From Gemmatimonadota bacterium (GTDB taxonomy: Bacteria; Gemmatimonadota; Gemmatimonadetes; Palauibacterales; Palauibacteraceae), in contig JAUVTH010000099.1 in assembly GCA_030601615.1 (NCBI GenBank), positions 1-5,847 on the forward strand: a stretch of DNA of 5,847 nt, in the 5' to 3' direction. Below are positions 1 to 5,520 of the stretch, one piece after another (the stretch's first letter is position 1; every line of letters begins with the position of its first letter). The notes beneath the pieces were generated by a model that saw nothing but the letters and a program-made list of their open reading frames with translations, ran no database searches and was not told where the DNA came from. Position numbers and translations under genes: made by a program.

Positions 1-20
1 GCCGACTGAGCTACCCGGTC
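1..20 (-). tRNA. 5' end of a tRNA gene, truncated by the window edge
   Basis: Read on the minus strand from position 20, the sequence gives a seven-base acceptor arm GACCGGG, then T8-A9, then GCTCAGTCGG. The last part is the classic D-stem and start of the D-loop, including the A14 and G18-G19 positions of bacterial elongator tRNAs. The anticodon, T arm and 3' acceptor strand lie outside the window, so the amino acid identity cannot be read. The T8-A9-GCTCAGTCGG spacing is close to invariant in tRNAs, which makes chance similarity unlikely despite the short length. Confidence 0.78.
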
Positions 21-85
21 AGGTATTGATCTCTAACTCTCCTCCGCCCTTCCCCTTCCTCCCCTTATCGCGTGAGCCGCGTGCG

Positions 86-91
86 AATATA
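86..91 (-). promoter_or_regulatory. candidate -10 element for the truncated tRNA gene
   Basis: The minus strand reads TATATT, five of six matches to a sigma-70 -10 box. It lies in the 79-base gap between the stop codon of the small Cys/His protein and the tRNA 5' end. It would start transcription around position 79, leaving a leader of about 60 bases before the tRNA. No good -35 hexamer is seen about 17 bases upstream. AT-rich hexamers are rare in this GC-rich DNA, which is the main support. The rest of the gap is a purine-rich run on the transcribed strand. Confidence 0.3.
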
Positions 92-99
92 GCCGCCGT

Positions 100-330
100 T
101 CAGCGGTCCGCCACGCGCCGCGTGAGAAACGCTGGCTTCAGGTCTTCCCGGCGCAGCACCCGATTTCGCTCGCGCTCCTCGGCCAGGCAACGGTCGTGGC
201 ACCGCAGGCCCTCGATCTCCGGGTACACGAGCGGGCAAACCGGCACCCACTCATACGGTTCGCCCTCTCCCACGACACTGTGACAGATCGGACAGGCTTC
301 CCTGTTCCGCGCATCCGCGGATCCGGTCAT
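100..330 (-). CDS. small Cys/His-rich putative zinc-binding protein, 76 aa
   Basis: I do not recognise the family. The 76-residue product has a CPIC motif at residues 13-16 followed by H17, a single C32 (VPVCPL), and a CHDRC motif at residues 44-48. The pattern CxxC-x15-C-x11-CHxxC offers five cysteines and two histidines. That is enough to hold one zinc in a ribbon or treble-clef-like knuckle. The C-terminal third is rich in Arg and Glu, looks helical, and could contact nucleic acid or a partner. The ATG start has a GGAG ribosome site seven bases upstream, which supports real translation. It is divergent from the dehydratase gene and lies just upstream of a same-strand tRNA gene. No signal peptide or membrane segment is present, so it is probably cytosolic. 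The reading frame, start and SD are direct observations. Metal binding is inferred from cysteine spacing, and the role is unknown. Confidence 0.62.
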   Translation of the reverse strand: MTGSADARNREACPICHSVVGEGEPYEWVPVCPLVYPEIEGLRCHDRCLAEERERNRVLRREDLKPAFLTRRVADR

Positions 331-425
331 TCGTGTGCTCCGATCCAGAGGCCGTGCGCCACCGCGTCAGTTGCGGTAACGTTGGTGCGAGGTAGCGTCT
401 CGGCAAGAAACTCCGGAGACCCCAC
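331..425. promoter_or_regulatory. divergent intergenic region with ribosome sites for both flanking genes
   Basis: These 95 bases separate the divergent Cys/His protein and dehydratase genes, so promoters for both should lie here or just inside the coding ends. The plus side ends with CCGGAG and a seven-base spacer before the dehydratase ATG. The minus side has CGGAG seven bases before the small-gene ATG. Only weak promoter-like hexamers are seen: TTGCGG at 371-376 with TAGCGT sixteen bases later on plus, and a TTGCCG on minus. I do not call a specific promoter or operator. Confidence 0.4.
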
Positions 426-1364
426 ATGTTCCCGTCCGAGTGCCAGGCGGCGGCGCAGCGCATCGCACCGTACGTGCGACACACACCGGTCGAGTACTCC
501 CACGTCCTGAGCGAAATGAGCGGCGCGCGGGTCCACCTCAAGCTCGAGAACCTCCAGACCACCGGTTCCTTCAAGCTGCGCGGAGCCACGAACGCGTTGC
601 TGTCGCTCGGGGATGAGGTGACCGCCGTCGTCGCCGCTTCGTCCGGAAACCACGGCATGGCCGTGGCGCACGCCGCGCAGATTGCCGGCATGGCGGCTCT
701 CATCTTCGTTCCCGAAACCGCCGATCCTTCCAAGATCGAGGGGATCGAGGCGTTGGGCGCCGGGATCATGCGGGTCGAGGGCGATCCGGTGCTGGCCGAA
801 GCAGCTGCCCGCCGTCACGCAGATGAGAACGGGATCCCCTACATATCTCCGTACAATGACCCGCACGTCGTGGCCGGACAGGGCACGCTCGGAGTGGAGC
901 TGGCGGCGGACCTGGAACGCGTCGACGTCCTGTTCGCTTCCCTGGGCGGTGGCGGGCTGATATCGGGAGCCGGAGGCTACCTGAAGGCAGTGCGCGGCAC
1001 TCACGTCGTGGCCTGCTCACCCGCAAACTCGGCCGTGATGCATGAGTCACTCAAGGCCGGGCGCGTTCTTGACTTGCCTTCTTTCCCGACGCTGTCGGAC
1101 GGTACGGCAGGTGGCGTGGAGCCCGGCGCGATCACGTTCGAACTGTGCCAGGAAGTTATCGACGACTCGCTCACCGTATCCGAAGACGAGATTCGAGTGG
1201 CGATGCGCCTGATCATCGGGCGCCACCACACGCTCATCGAGGGATCAGCGGCGGTGGCCGTGGCCGGATTCCTTCAGACGATCAACCGGTGGACCGGGAA
1301 GGACATAGCGATCATCCTGTGCGGCGCCAACGTGGACACCAGGGTGCTCAAGTCCGTCCTGTAG
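426..1364 (+). CDS. threonine/serine dehydratase (PLP-dependent, short form without ACT domain)
   Basis: This is a fold-type II PLP enzyme of the threonine ammonia-lyase/serine dehydratase family. By family knowledge it deaminates L-threonine to 2-oxobutyrate or L-serine to pyruvate in the cytosol. Visible landmarks are K50 in TGSFKLRGA (the Schiff-base lysine), SSGNHG at 72-77 (substrate/carboxylate loop), PYNDP at 142-146, the phosphate-binding glycine loop GGGG at 174-177, and CGAN at 299-302, where C299 occupies the position that contacts the pyridine nitrogen. At 312 aa it matches the short catabolic/serine racemase-like forms. It lacks the C-terminal ACT-like regulatory domain of biosynthetic IlvA, so isoleucine feedback is unlikely. 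The ATG has an upstream GGAG at seven bases. It is a lone plus-strand gene, so context does not reveal the physiological substrate. Serine racemase or threo-3-hydroxyaspartate dehydratase activity are real alternatives within the same family. Confidence 0.92.
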   Translation: MFPSECQAAAQRIAPYVRHTPVEYSHVLSEMSGARVHLKLENLQTTGSFKLRGATNALLSLGDEVTAVVAASSGNHGMAVAHAAQIAGMAALIFVPETADPSKIEGIEALGAGIMRVEGDPVLAEAAARRHADENGIPYISPYNDPHVVAGQGTLGVELAADLERVDVLFASLGGGGLISGAGGYLKAVRGTHVVACSPANSAVMHESLKAGRVLDLPSFPTLSDGTAGGVEPGAITFELCQEVIDDSLTVSEDEIRVAMRLIIGRHHTLIEGSAAVAVAGFLQTINRWTGKDIAIILCGANVDTRVLKSVL

Positions 1365-1378
1365 GTCGCTTTGCGAGC

Positions 1379-1404
1379 AGCGGGGGTGAGAGAAGACGCC
1401 CGCT
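1379..1404. terminator. possible stem-loop between convergent genes (no T-tract)
   Basis: The 43-base gap between the dehydratase stop and the stop of the eight-helix membrane protein holds two overlapping, mutually exclusive stems. AGCGGG (1379-1384) can pair with CCCGCT (1399-1404). Alternatively GGGTGAG (1384-1390) can pair with CTCACTC (1403-1409), with one G-T wobble. The position suits a bidirectional terminator. Neither strand has a run of T after the stem, so an intrinsic terminator is not demonstrated. Confidence 0.25.
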
Positions 1405-1407
1405 CAC

Positions 1408-2370
1408 TCAGGGCTCGGCCCACAGGACCTCGTCGCGCAGCGTGTGCCTCAGCTGCGGGTGCCTCCGCAGCAGGTACGTTCCCATCGAGACAGCGGCCAG
1501 CAGGTTCCCGACGATGAGGGCCCACCAGGCGAGCTCCTGCATCAGCCATGCACCCAGCATCGCGACGAGGAATACGACGAACGTCTCGAACACGACGAAC
1601 AGGATGATCAGGCCGAACACCAGGGGAGGAAACTTGACCGCCTGCCTGACGAGCACGGAGGCCAGGACTCCGACCGTCGTGAAGGCCGCTATGTGGTACA
1701 GCGTGTAGCCGAGCACCGTCCCCGGTGATATGACCACGGCGTCCGCCGCCGCCGCTCCGTACAGCATGGCAGAGCCCAGAGCCCCGGGCGTGTACAGGGG
1801 CCGCCCCACTACCATGTCGAGGACCAGGAACCACATCGCGACCGATCCCGCGCCGATCACGCCGACGGCGACGCCCTCGCGAATCACCTGGCTTCCCAGC
1901 ACGCTCGAAGCCAGTCCTGTTACCCCCTCATCCCGTGAAGCCCAGCGCAGGTATCCCAGCATTACGGCACCCGCCACCACGTTGCCGAAGAACACGATCG
2001 GCCACGCGGGTGCGTCGAGAATCCGTGCACTCGACATGACGAGGGTCGCGTAGAACACCAGCGAGTAGGCGAACAGGCCGTAGGCGACCCCGAACAGCAG
2101 GGTGCGTGGAGCTTCCGTCAGCTCGACCACCACTGAGGCCAGCACACCCAACACGATGAACGCAACGAAGTGGAGCAGGGTGAACAGCGCGATGTGAAGA
2201 GAGGTGGGCTCCAGCCCTTCCTGCCCGAGCAGGGCACCGGCCATGAACGTGGGCGTGGCAAGAGGCTCGCTCCGGATCAGATCGTAGAAGAAGTAGAAGA
2301 CGATGAGCACCGCGCCTGCGAGAAAACCCGCCATGACACCTGACATCAGGCATTTTCGATCGATCTTCAC
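1408..2370 (-). CDS. eight-helix integral membrane protein with internal duplication, function unknown
   Basis: The 320-residue product is almost entirely hydrophobic, with about eight membrane segments in two sets of four. Numbering from the chosen start, the first set falls near residues 11-30, 58-84, 91-114 and 122-144, and the second near 166-185, 220-242, 250-273 and 281-301. The halves align: GV with D nineteen residues on, PLxTP, HxxAF, GVLASV, an FG pair, then a conserved N thirty-seven residues later and YL. One four-residue indel is enough to account for the shift in offset. Four helices per half imply a parallel repeat. The open frame reaches TTG at 2388, but I chose GTG at 2370 because GGAGG lies six bases before it. 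It is last in the minus-strand cluster, 156 bases after the four-helix gene. I recognise no transporter or enzyme motif, so the function is unknown. Confidence 0.8.
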   Translation of the reverse strand: MKIDRKCLMSGVMAGFLAGAVLIVFYFFYDLIRSEPLATPTFMAGALLGQEGLEPTSLHIALFTLLHFVAFIVLGVLASVVVELTEAPRTLLFGVAYGLFAYSLVFYATLVMSSARILDAPAWPIVFFGNVVAGAVMLGYLRWASRDEGVTGLASSVLGSQVIREGVAVGVIGAGSVAMWFLVLDMVVGRPLYTPGALGSAMLYGAAAADAVVISPGTVLGYTLYHIAAFTTVGVLASVLVRQAVKFPPLVFGLIILFVVFETFVVFLVAMLGAWLMQELAWWALIVGNLLAAVSMGTYLLRRHPQLRHTLRDEVLWAEP

Positions 2371-2401
2371 TGTGATCCTCCGGCTCAAACCTCGGCAGTC
2401 A

Positions 2402-2421
2402 CCTGGTTCTCAAGAACCCGG
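2402..2421. repeat. inverted repeat in the leader of the eight-helix membrane gene
   Basis: GGTTC (2405-2409) and GAACC (2414-2418) form a perfect five-base stem around TCAA. It extends past one mismatch by CC/GG (2402-2403 with 2420-2421). It sits about 30 bases upstream of the GTG start, in the 156-base gap between the two membrane protein genes. It could be an operator half-site pair or an RNA hairpin. It lacks a T-tract, so it is not an evident terminator. The rest of the gap (2422-2526) shows no gene or clear signal. Confidence 0.35.
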
Positions 2422-2526
2422 CCCACATGGAGGAGAACACGGCAGACCGGGCCCAGGTGCCCGCCCTCTCGCAGAGTCTAATGGATTGGTCCGGAGAGTG
2501 GATCAGGTTGGGGTGTTCGGCTCCAC

Positions 2527-2946
2527 TCAGTCCACCCGGACGGGAGTATACCGATATCCCAGCCAGCAGCCGGCAACGGCCGCCAGAACCTGCACGAGAA
2601 GGGCCGCCGCCAGGCTCCTCGCCCCGAAGAACTCCCACGCACTGGCGCCAGTGGTGAGGCCGCCGAATACCAGGTTGAGGACGAACCACGCGACAAACGT
2701 GAACATGGCCATCGCGGCCCCGTGCAGGATCGGCGCTGCGGCGGACTTGAAGCCCACGATGAACCCGCCGACAAACCAGCCCACGGCTACTGCCACCGTG
2801 AGAACCAGGGTCTCCTGTGCGCCGCCTGCCTCCGTGAGGCCGGCACCCGCCAGAAGCAGGAGCACAGCGGCCGCTGCGGCCAGCCCCACGAACCAGCCGA
2901 AGGCCACCCAGGAAACCTGCACGTTTCGGAGATGCTCGGAGTGCAT
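2527..2946 (-). CDS. small four-helix integral membrane protein, function unknown
   Basis: The 139-residue product has four clear membrane segments near residues 12-34, 47-66, 73-95 and 107-129, with a short polar N-terminus and a basic C-terminal tip. The motif GWFVG occurs twice (17-21 and 56-60), and PILHG at 72-76 is a recognisable helix-start element. I do not recognise the family with certainty. An open frame extends upstream to 2991. I chose the ATG at 2946 because a GGAGG ribosome site precedes it by seven bases and because it leaves only two bases after the rnhB stop. This tight spacing implies co-transcription and translational coupling with rnhB, although the function need not be related. 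It has the same four-helix scale as each half of the eight-helix protein downstream, but I see no convincing residue match between them. Confidence 0.78.
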   Translation of the reverse strand: MHSEHLRNVQVSWVAFGWFVGLAAAAAVLLLLAGAGLTEAGGAQETLVLTVAVAVGWFVGGFIVGFKSAAAPILHGAAMAMFTFVAWFVLNLVFGGLTTGASAWEFFGARSLAAALLVQVLAAVAGCWLGYRYTPVRVD

Positions 2947-2948
2947 GG

Positions 2949-3572
2949 TCACACCTCCAGCGGAAGCTCGGGCTGCGCAATCGGCGCCCACGTACAGCGG
3001 TGGTGCGGCGTCGGTCCGTGCTCACGAATCGCCGCCAGGTGGCGCCCCGTCCCATAGCCCTTGTTCTCATCCCACCCGTAGGCGGGATACCGACTCGACA
3101 GCCTCTCCATGAGGCGGTCGCGCACCGTCTTCGACAAGATGGAGGCACAGGCGATCGAAAGCGACAGTTGGTCGCCCTTCACGATCGCGGTGTGCTCCCC
3201 GAGCGCCGGCACGCTCCGCCCATCTACCAGCAAGAGGTCGGGCTCAAACGGAAGCCGGCCCACGGCTCGGCACATGGCCAGCGCCGTGGCTCGACGGATG
3301 TTGAAACGGTCGATTTCGCGAGTCGAGGCCGCCGCAACGGAAAACGCGAGGACCCGGTCCCGGATCACCCGGGCGAGTTCCTCGCGTTGCTTCCTTGAAA
3401 GAGCCTTGCTGTCGTAGACGCCCTCGAGCGTCTGTCCGGGCCGTAGAGCCACCGCCGCCGCCACGACCGGTCCGGCCAGTGGGCCGCAGCCCGCCTCATC
3501 GACGCCCACCACCCGGTCCAGACCTCGATCCCAGGCCTCTCGCTCGTAGTCGGTGGGCGCCGTGCGAGCCAT
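2949..3572 (-). CDS. rnhB: ribonuclease HII
   Basis: RNase HII cleaves the RNA strand of RNA-DNA hybrids and nicks at single ribonucleotides misincorporated in DNA, starting ribonucleotide excision repair in the cytosol. The 207-residue protein carries the family signature VDEAGCGPLAGPV, with D25 and E26. It has D117 in LLVDG and D134 in IVKGD, matching the four acidic metal-binding residues of the family. The conserved SIACASILSKTVRD stretch (139-152) and WDENKGYGTGRH near the C-terminus complete the match. The usual final HR-x-S/T-F reads HHRCTW here, a mild variant. Length is normal. ATG lies 10 bases after the rplS stop with no good SD, so it probably depends on coupling to rplS. Its 3' end carries the SD for the next gene. 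Placement after rplS is common in bacteria. Confidence 0.97.
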   Translation of the reverse strand: MARTAPTDYEREAWDRGLDRVVGVDEAGCGPLAGPVVAAAVALRPGQTLEGVYDSKALSRKQREELARVIRDRVLAFSVAAASTREIDRFNIRRATALAMCRAVGRLPFEPDLLLVDGRSVPALGEHTAIVKGDQLSLSIACASILSKTVRDRLMERLSSRYPAYGWDENKGYGTGRHLAAIREHGPTPHHRCTWAPIAQPELPLEV

Positions 3573-3582
3573 CGGCCCGTGG

Positions 3583-4209
3583 TTACTCGGCGGCCTTCTC
3601 GGGCGCTTCGGCCGTAGCCTCAGCTTCCTTGGCTGACGAAGCCTCTTCGGCGACCTCTTCCGCCTCCGCTTCGACCTCTTCCGCCTGCGCCTCGACCTCC
3701 GCCGCTTCTGTGTCGGACACGACCTCGACCGCTTCCTCGGCTTCGGCGATCATGGCAGCCTCGGCCTCAGCGGCTTCCGCCACTTCGGCAGCGGCCTTGG
3801 CTTCGGCGGCTTCGGCGGCCGCAGCGGCGGCCTCCGCCTTGGGAGACATGCCGCCGCCTTCCCACCAGCGACGCTCACGCACGCGCGCACGCTTGCCACG
3901 CCTGGCACGCAGATAATAGAGCTTCGCACGCCGGACATGTCCGCGGCGGACTACTTCGATTCCGGCGATGGACGGCGAGTGCACCGGGAAGATGCGCTCG
4001 ACTCCGACGCCACCGGAGATCTTCCGGACCATGAACGTCTCGTTGAGGCCGGCCCCCTTGCGAGCGATACAGATTCCCTCGAACGCCTGGATTCGCTCCT
4101 TGGCACCTTCCCTGACCCGCACGCGCACCCTGACGGTGTCGCCCGGCGCGAACGCCGGCAGGTCGGACCGCAGCTGGGTCCTCTCGATTCCCGCAATCCT
4201 CGGGTCCAC
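3583..4209 (-). CDS. rplS: 50S ribosomal protein L19 (bL19) with long acidic C-terminal tail
   Basis: L19 sits at the subunit interface of the large subunit and takes part in intersubunit bridges. Residues 1-117 are a complete, conventional L19, with PGDTVRV (22-28), ERIQAFEG (38-45), VRKISGGVGVERIFPVHSP (61-79), and RRAKLYYLR (93-101). Typical L19 proteins end near 115-120 residues. This one continues to 208 with a low-complexity tail made mostly of Ala, Glu and Val, with only a few Lys, probably a long helix or disordered acidic arm. Within it is a heptad-like EAxAEEV repeat. The start is GTG at 4209, backed by a strong GGAAGGAG seven bases upstream and a hairpin just before that. It is separated from trmD by 89 bases and from rnhB by 10. 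Core identity is near certain, and the tail function is unknown. Confidence 0.97.
   Translation of the reverse strand: MDPRIAGIERTQLRSDLPAFAPGDTVRVRVRVREGAKERIQAFEGICIARKGAGLNETFMVRKISGGVGVERIFPVHSPSIAGIEVVRRGHVRRAKLYYLRARRGKRARVRERRWWEGGGMSPKAEAAAAAAEAAEAKAAAEVAEAAEAEAAMIAEAEEAVEVVSDTEAAEVEAQAEEVEAEAEEVAEEASSAKEAEATAEAPEKAAE
3652..3693 (-). repeat. 21-bp tandem repeat in the L19 tail
   Basis: Two adjacent 21-base units (3652-3672 and 3673-3693) match at 19 of 21 positions, and a third partial copy begins at 3694. Each encodes seven residues of the form EA(E/Q)AEEV, so the unit is in frame and heptad-sized. This suggests tail growth by slippage or unequal recombination. Confidence 0.6.
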
Positions 4210-4216
4210 GGTTTCG

Positions 4217-4224
4217 CTCCTTCC
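4217..4224 (-). promoter_or_regulatory. strong ribosome binding site fixing the rplS GTG start
   Basis: The minus strand reads GGAAGGAG, then a seven-base spacer CGAAACC, then GTG at 4209. It is the strongest ribosome site of the ribosomal genes visible here. It decides the GTG start, which also fits the usual L19 N-terminus. Confidence 0.75.
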
Positions 4225-4226
4225 GG

Positions 4227-4244
4227 GGTCGCCTTCGGGCGACC
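4227..4244 (-). promoter_or_regulatory. perfect hairpin in the rplS leader
   Basis: The arms 4227-4233 and 4238-4244 are exact seven-base reverse complements (GGTCGCC/GGCGACC) around a four-base loop. In the minus-strand transcript the loop is CGAA. On the opposite strand it would be the very stable C-UUCG-G tetraloop. The hairpin ends two bases before the rplS SD. There is no U-tract, so it is not an intrinsic terminator. A role in mRNA processing, stability or translation control of L19 is inferred from position only. Confidence 0.55.
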
Positions 4245-4298
4245 GAATTCAACGACGTATCTGGCTCTTCCCCGACGCGCCGCGGGCCTGCCCGGGGG

Positions 4299-4976
4299 TC
4301 AGTCCCCTTCGCGCTTCCACAGCTCGGGTCTTCTGTCTCTCGTCAGACGCTCGGCCTGCTGCCTGCGCCACTGCGCGATTCGGGCGTGATCGCCCGACCG
4401 CAGTATTGCCGGGACTTCGCGTCCCCGGTACTCGGCCGGCCGCGTGTACACCGGCGGCGCGAGCAATCCGTCGTAGAACGAGTCCTCCGCGGCGGATTCG
4501 TGGTCACTCATCGCTCCCGGCAGGAGCCTGACCACCGCATCCACCACGACGAGGGCCGCGGGTTCACCGCCGGACAGCACGTAGTCGCCGACCGACAGCT
4601 CCTCGGTGGCCAGTCCCTCGGCCACCCGTTCGTCCACACCCTTGTAATGCCCACAGAGCAAGGTCAGCTCCGACTCCATCGCGAAGCGGACCGCCGTGTC
4701 GTGATCGAACACACGACCTCGCGGGCTCAGCAGGACGATCGGGCCCCGGGGCCTCAACTCGTCCATCGCCTCGAAGAACGGCTCGGGCTTCATGACCATG
4801 CCCGCTCCGCCTCCGTACGGCTCGTCGTCCACCGTGCGGTGCCGGTCGTGCGTGAAGTCCCGCAGGTTCACAACCCGGTACTCCACGAGCCCACCACCCA
4901 CCGCACGTCCCGGAATACTCGTGCCCAGGGGCACTTCGAAGAACTCCGGGAAGATCGTAACGACGTTGATTCTCAC
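4299..4976 (-). CDS. trmD: tRNA (guanine-37-N1) methyltransferase
   Basis: TrmD uses S-adenosylmethionine to methylate G37 next to the anticodon of tRNAs reading CNN-type codons, preventing +1 frameshifting. It is a SPOUT enzyme that acts as a homodimer. Numbering from GTG 4976 (225 aa), the landmarks are the N-terminal RINVVTIFPEFF, DDEPYGGGAGMVM (50-62), LLCGHYKGVDERV (106-118), and GDYVLSGGE (130-138) in the trefoil knot. R150 and D165 (EDSF) match the family's catalytic positions. The C-terminal domain ends with the RRPEL motif. An in-frame GTG at 4985 overlaps the rimM stop, giving 228 aa, but GGAGG would be only one base away from it. The GTG at 4976 has a ten-base spacer and matches the usual N-terminus, so I prefer it. 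It is five bases after rimM and probably coupled. Confidence 0.97.
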   Translation of the reverse strand: MRINVVTIFPEFFEVPLGTSIPGRAVGGGLVEYRVVNLRDFTHDRHRTVDDEPYGGGAGMVMKPEPFFEAMDELRPRGPIVLLSPRGRVFDHDTAVRFAMESELTLLCGHYKGVDERVAEGLATEELSVGDYVLSGGEPAALVVVDAVVRLLPGAMSDHESAAEDSFYDGLLAPPVYTRPAEYRGREVPAILRSGDHARIAQWRRQQAERLTRDRRPELWKREGD

Positions 4977-4981
4977 GTCCG

Positions 4982-5494
4982 TCACACCTCCAGGAGCCCC
5001 GGCGGCGGATCAATCGTGATCTGCCGCGCCTCCCGATCCACTTCCGTCACAACCTGGCTCCCGAACGGCACGAGGAGCTCCCGTCCGTCCGCCTCCAGGC
5101 CGAGCAGCATCTGCTCGCCGGTCTCGTACACCGTCGAAACGACGCCGACCGGCTCACCATTCATCCGCACGACGCTGTAACCGATCAGGTCGTGCAGGAA
5201 GAACTCGTTCTCCTCCAGCGTCCGCAGCTCGTTCGCCGGCAGGGCCAGGTCCTGGCCCTGCAGCGACTCGGCACCGGTCCGATCCGCGATCTCGCGGAAC
5301 CGGAGGAGTAGTCCTCCCTTGTGGCGCCGAGCGCCCATCAGCGTCAGGCGGTCGGGACCCCGTGCTCTTTCCGGCACCCGGAACACCCGATCCTCAACGA
5401 AGACCTGATCCGGATCATCGGTCATCAACTCGACGAGAACCTCCCCGTCGAGCCCGTGCGCCTTTCGAATCAGCGCTACGATCATCTCATCCAT
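4982..5494 (-). CDS. rimM: ribosome maturation factor RimM
   Basis: RimM binds ribosomal protein S19 and assists assembly of the 30S head domain. The 170-residue protein has the two expected domains. The N-terminal RimM barrel has the hallmark KAHGLDGEV at residues 11-19. The C-terminal PRC-barrel runs from about 98, with EFFLHDLIGYSV, VGVVSTVYETG, ELLVPFGSQVV and the final PPGLLEV. The Tyr-Tyr usually found before HDLIG is Phe-Phe here. The start may be ATG 5494 or ATG 5485 (167 aa). Neither has a convincing SD, so translation is probably low or coupled to the upstream gene, 26 bases away. Its last codons hold the GGAGG site used by trmD. Confidence 0.96.
   Translation of the reverse strand: MDEMIVALIRKAHGLDGEVLVELMTDDPDQVFVEDRVFRVPERARGPDRLTLMGARRHKGGLLLRFREIADRTGAESLQGQDLALPANELRTLEENEFFLHDLIGYSVVRMNGEPVGVVSTVYETGEQMLLGLEADGRELLVPFGSQVVTEVDREARQITIDPPPGLLEV
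4987..4991 (-). promoter_or_regulatory. ribosome binding site for trmD inside the end of rimM
   Basis: GGAGG on the minus strand overlaps the last rimM codons (Leu-Glu-Val). The spacing is one base to GTG 4985 and ten bases to GTG 4976. This is why the downstream GTG is chosen as the trmD start. Confidence 0.6.
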
Positions 5495-5520
5495 CGGACT
5501 CGGACTACGGCGAGGCGCGA

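Noticed and set aside
251..1004. Two long minus-strand frames antisense to the dehydratase.
   Set aside because: High-GC codon bias on the real strand leaves antisense frames open. They have no recognisable motifs and overlap the supported divergent start regions.
2371..2388. TTG start at 2388 for the eight-helix protein.
   Set aside because: GGAGG lies inside this segment, six bases before GTG 2370, so the shorter form is better supported.
2399..3148. 249-residue minus-strand frame overlapping the four-helix gene and rnhB.
   Set aside because: It is Arg/Gly/Ser-rich, out of frame with two coherent proteins, and has no domain features.
3395..3916. Plus-strand frame antisense to rnhB and rplS, rich in Ala and Ser.
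   Set aside because: It is the antisense of the Glu/Ala tail codons, low complexity, and overlaps two well-supported genes.
4227..4244. The rplS-leader hairpin as an intrinsic terminator.
   Set aside because: No U-tract follows on the transcribed strand. An SD and a functional gene follow instead.
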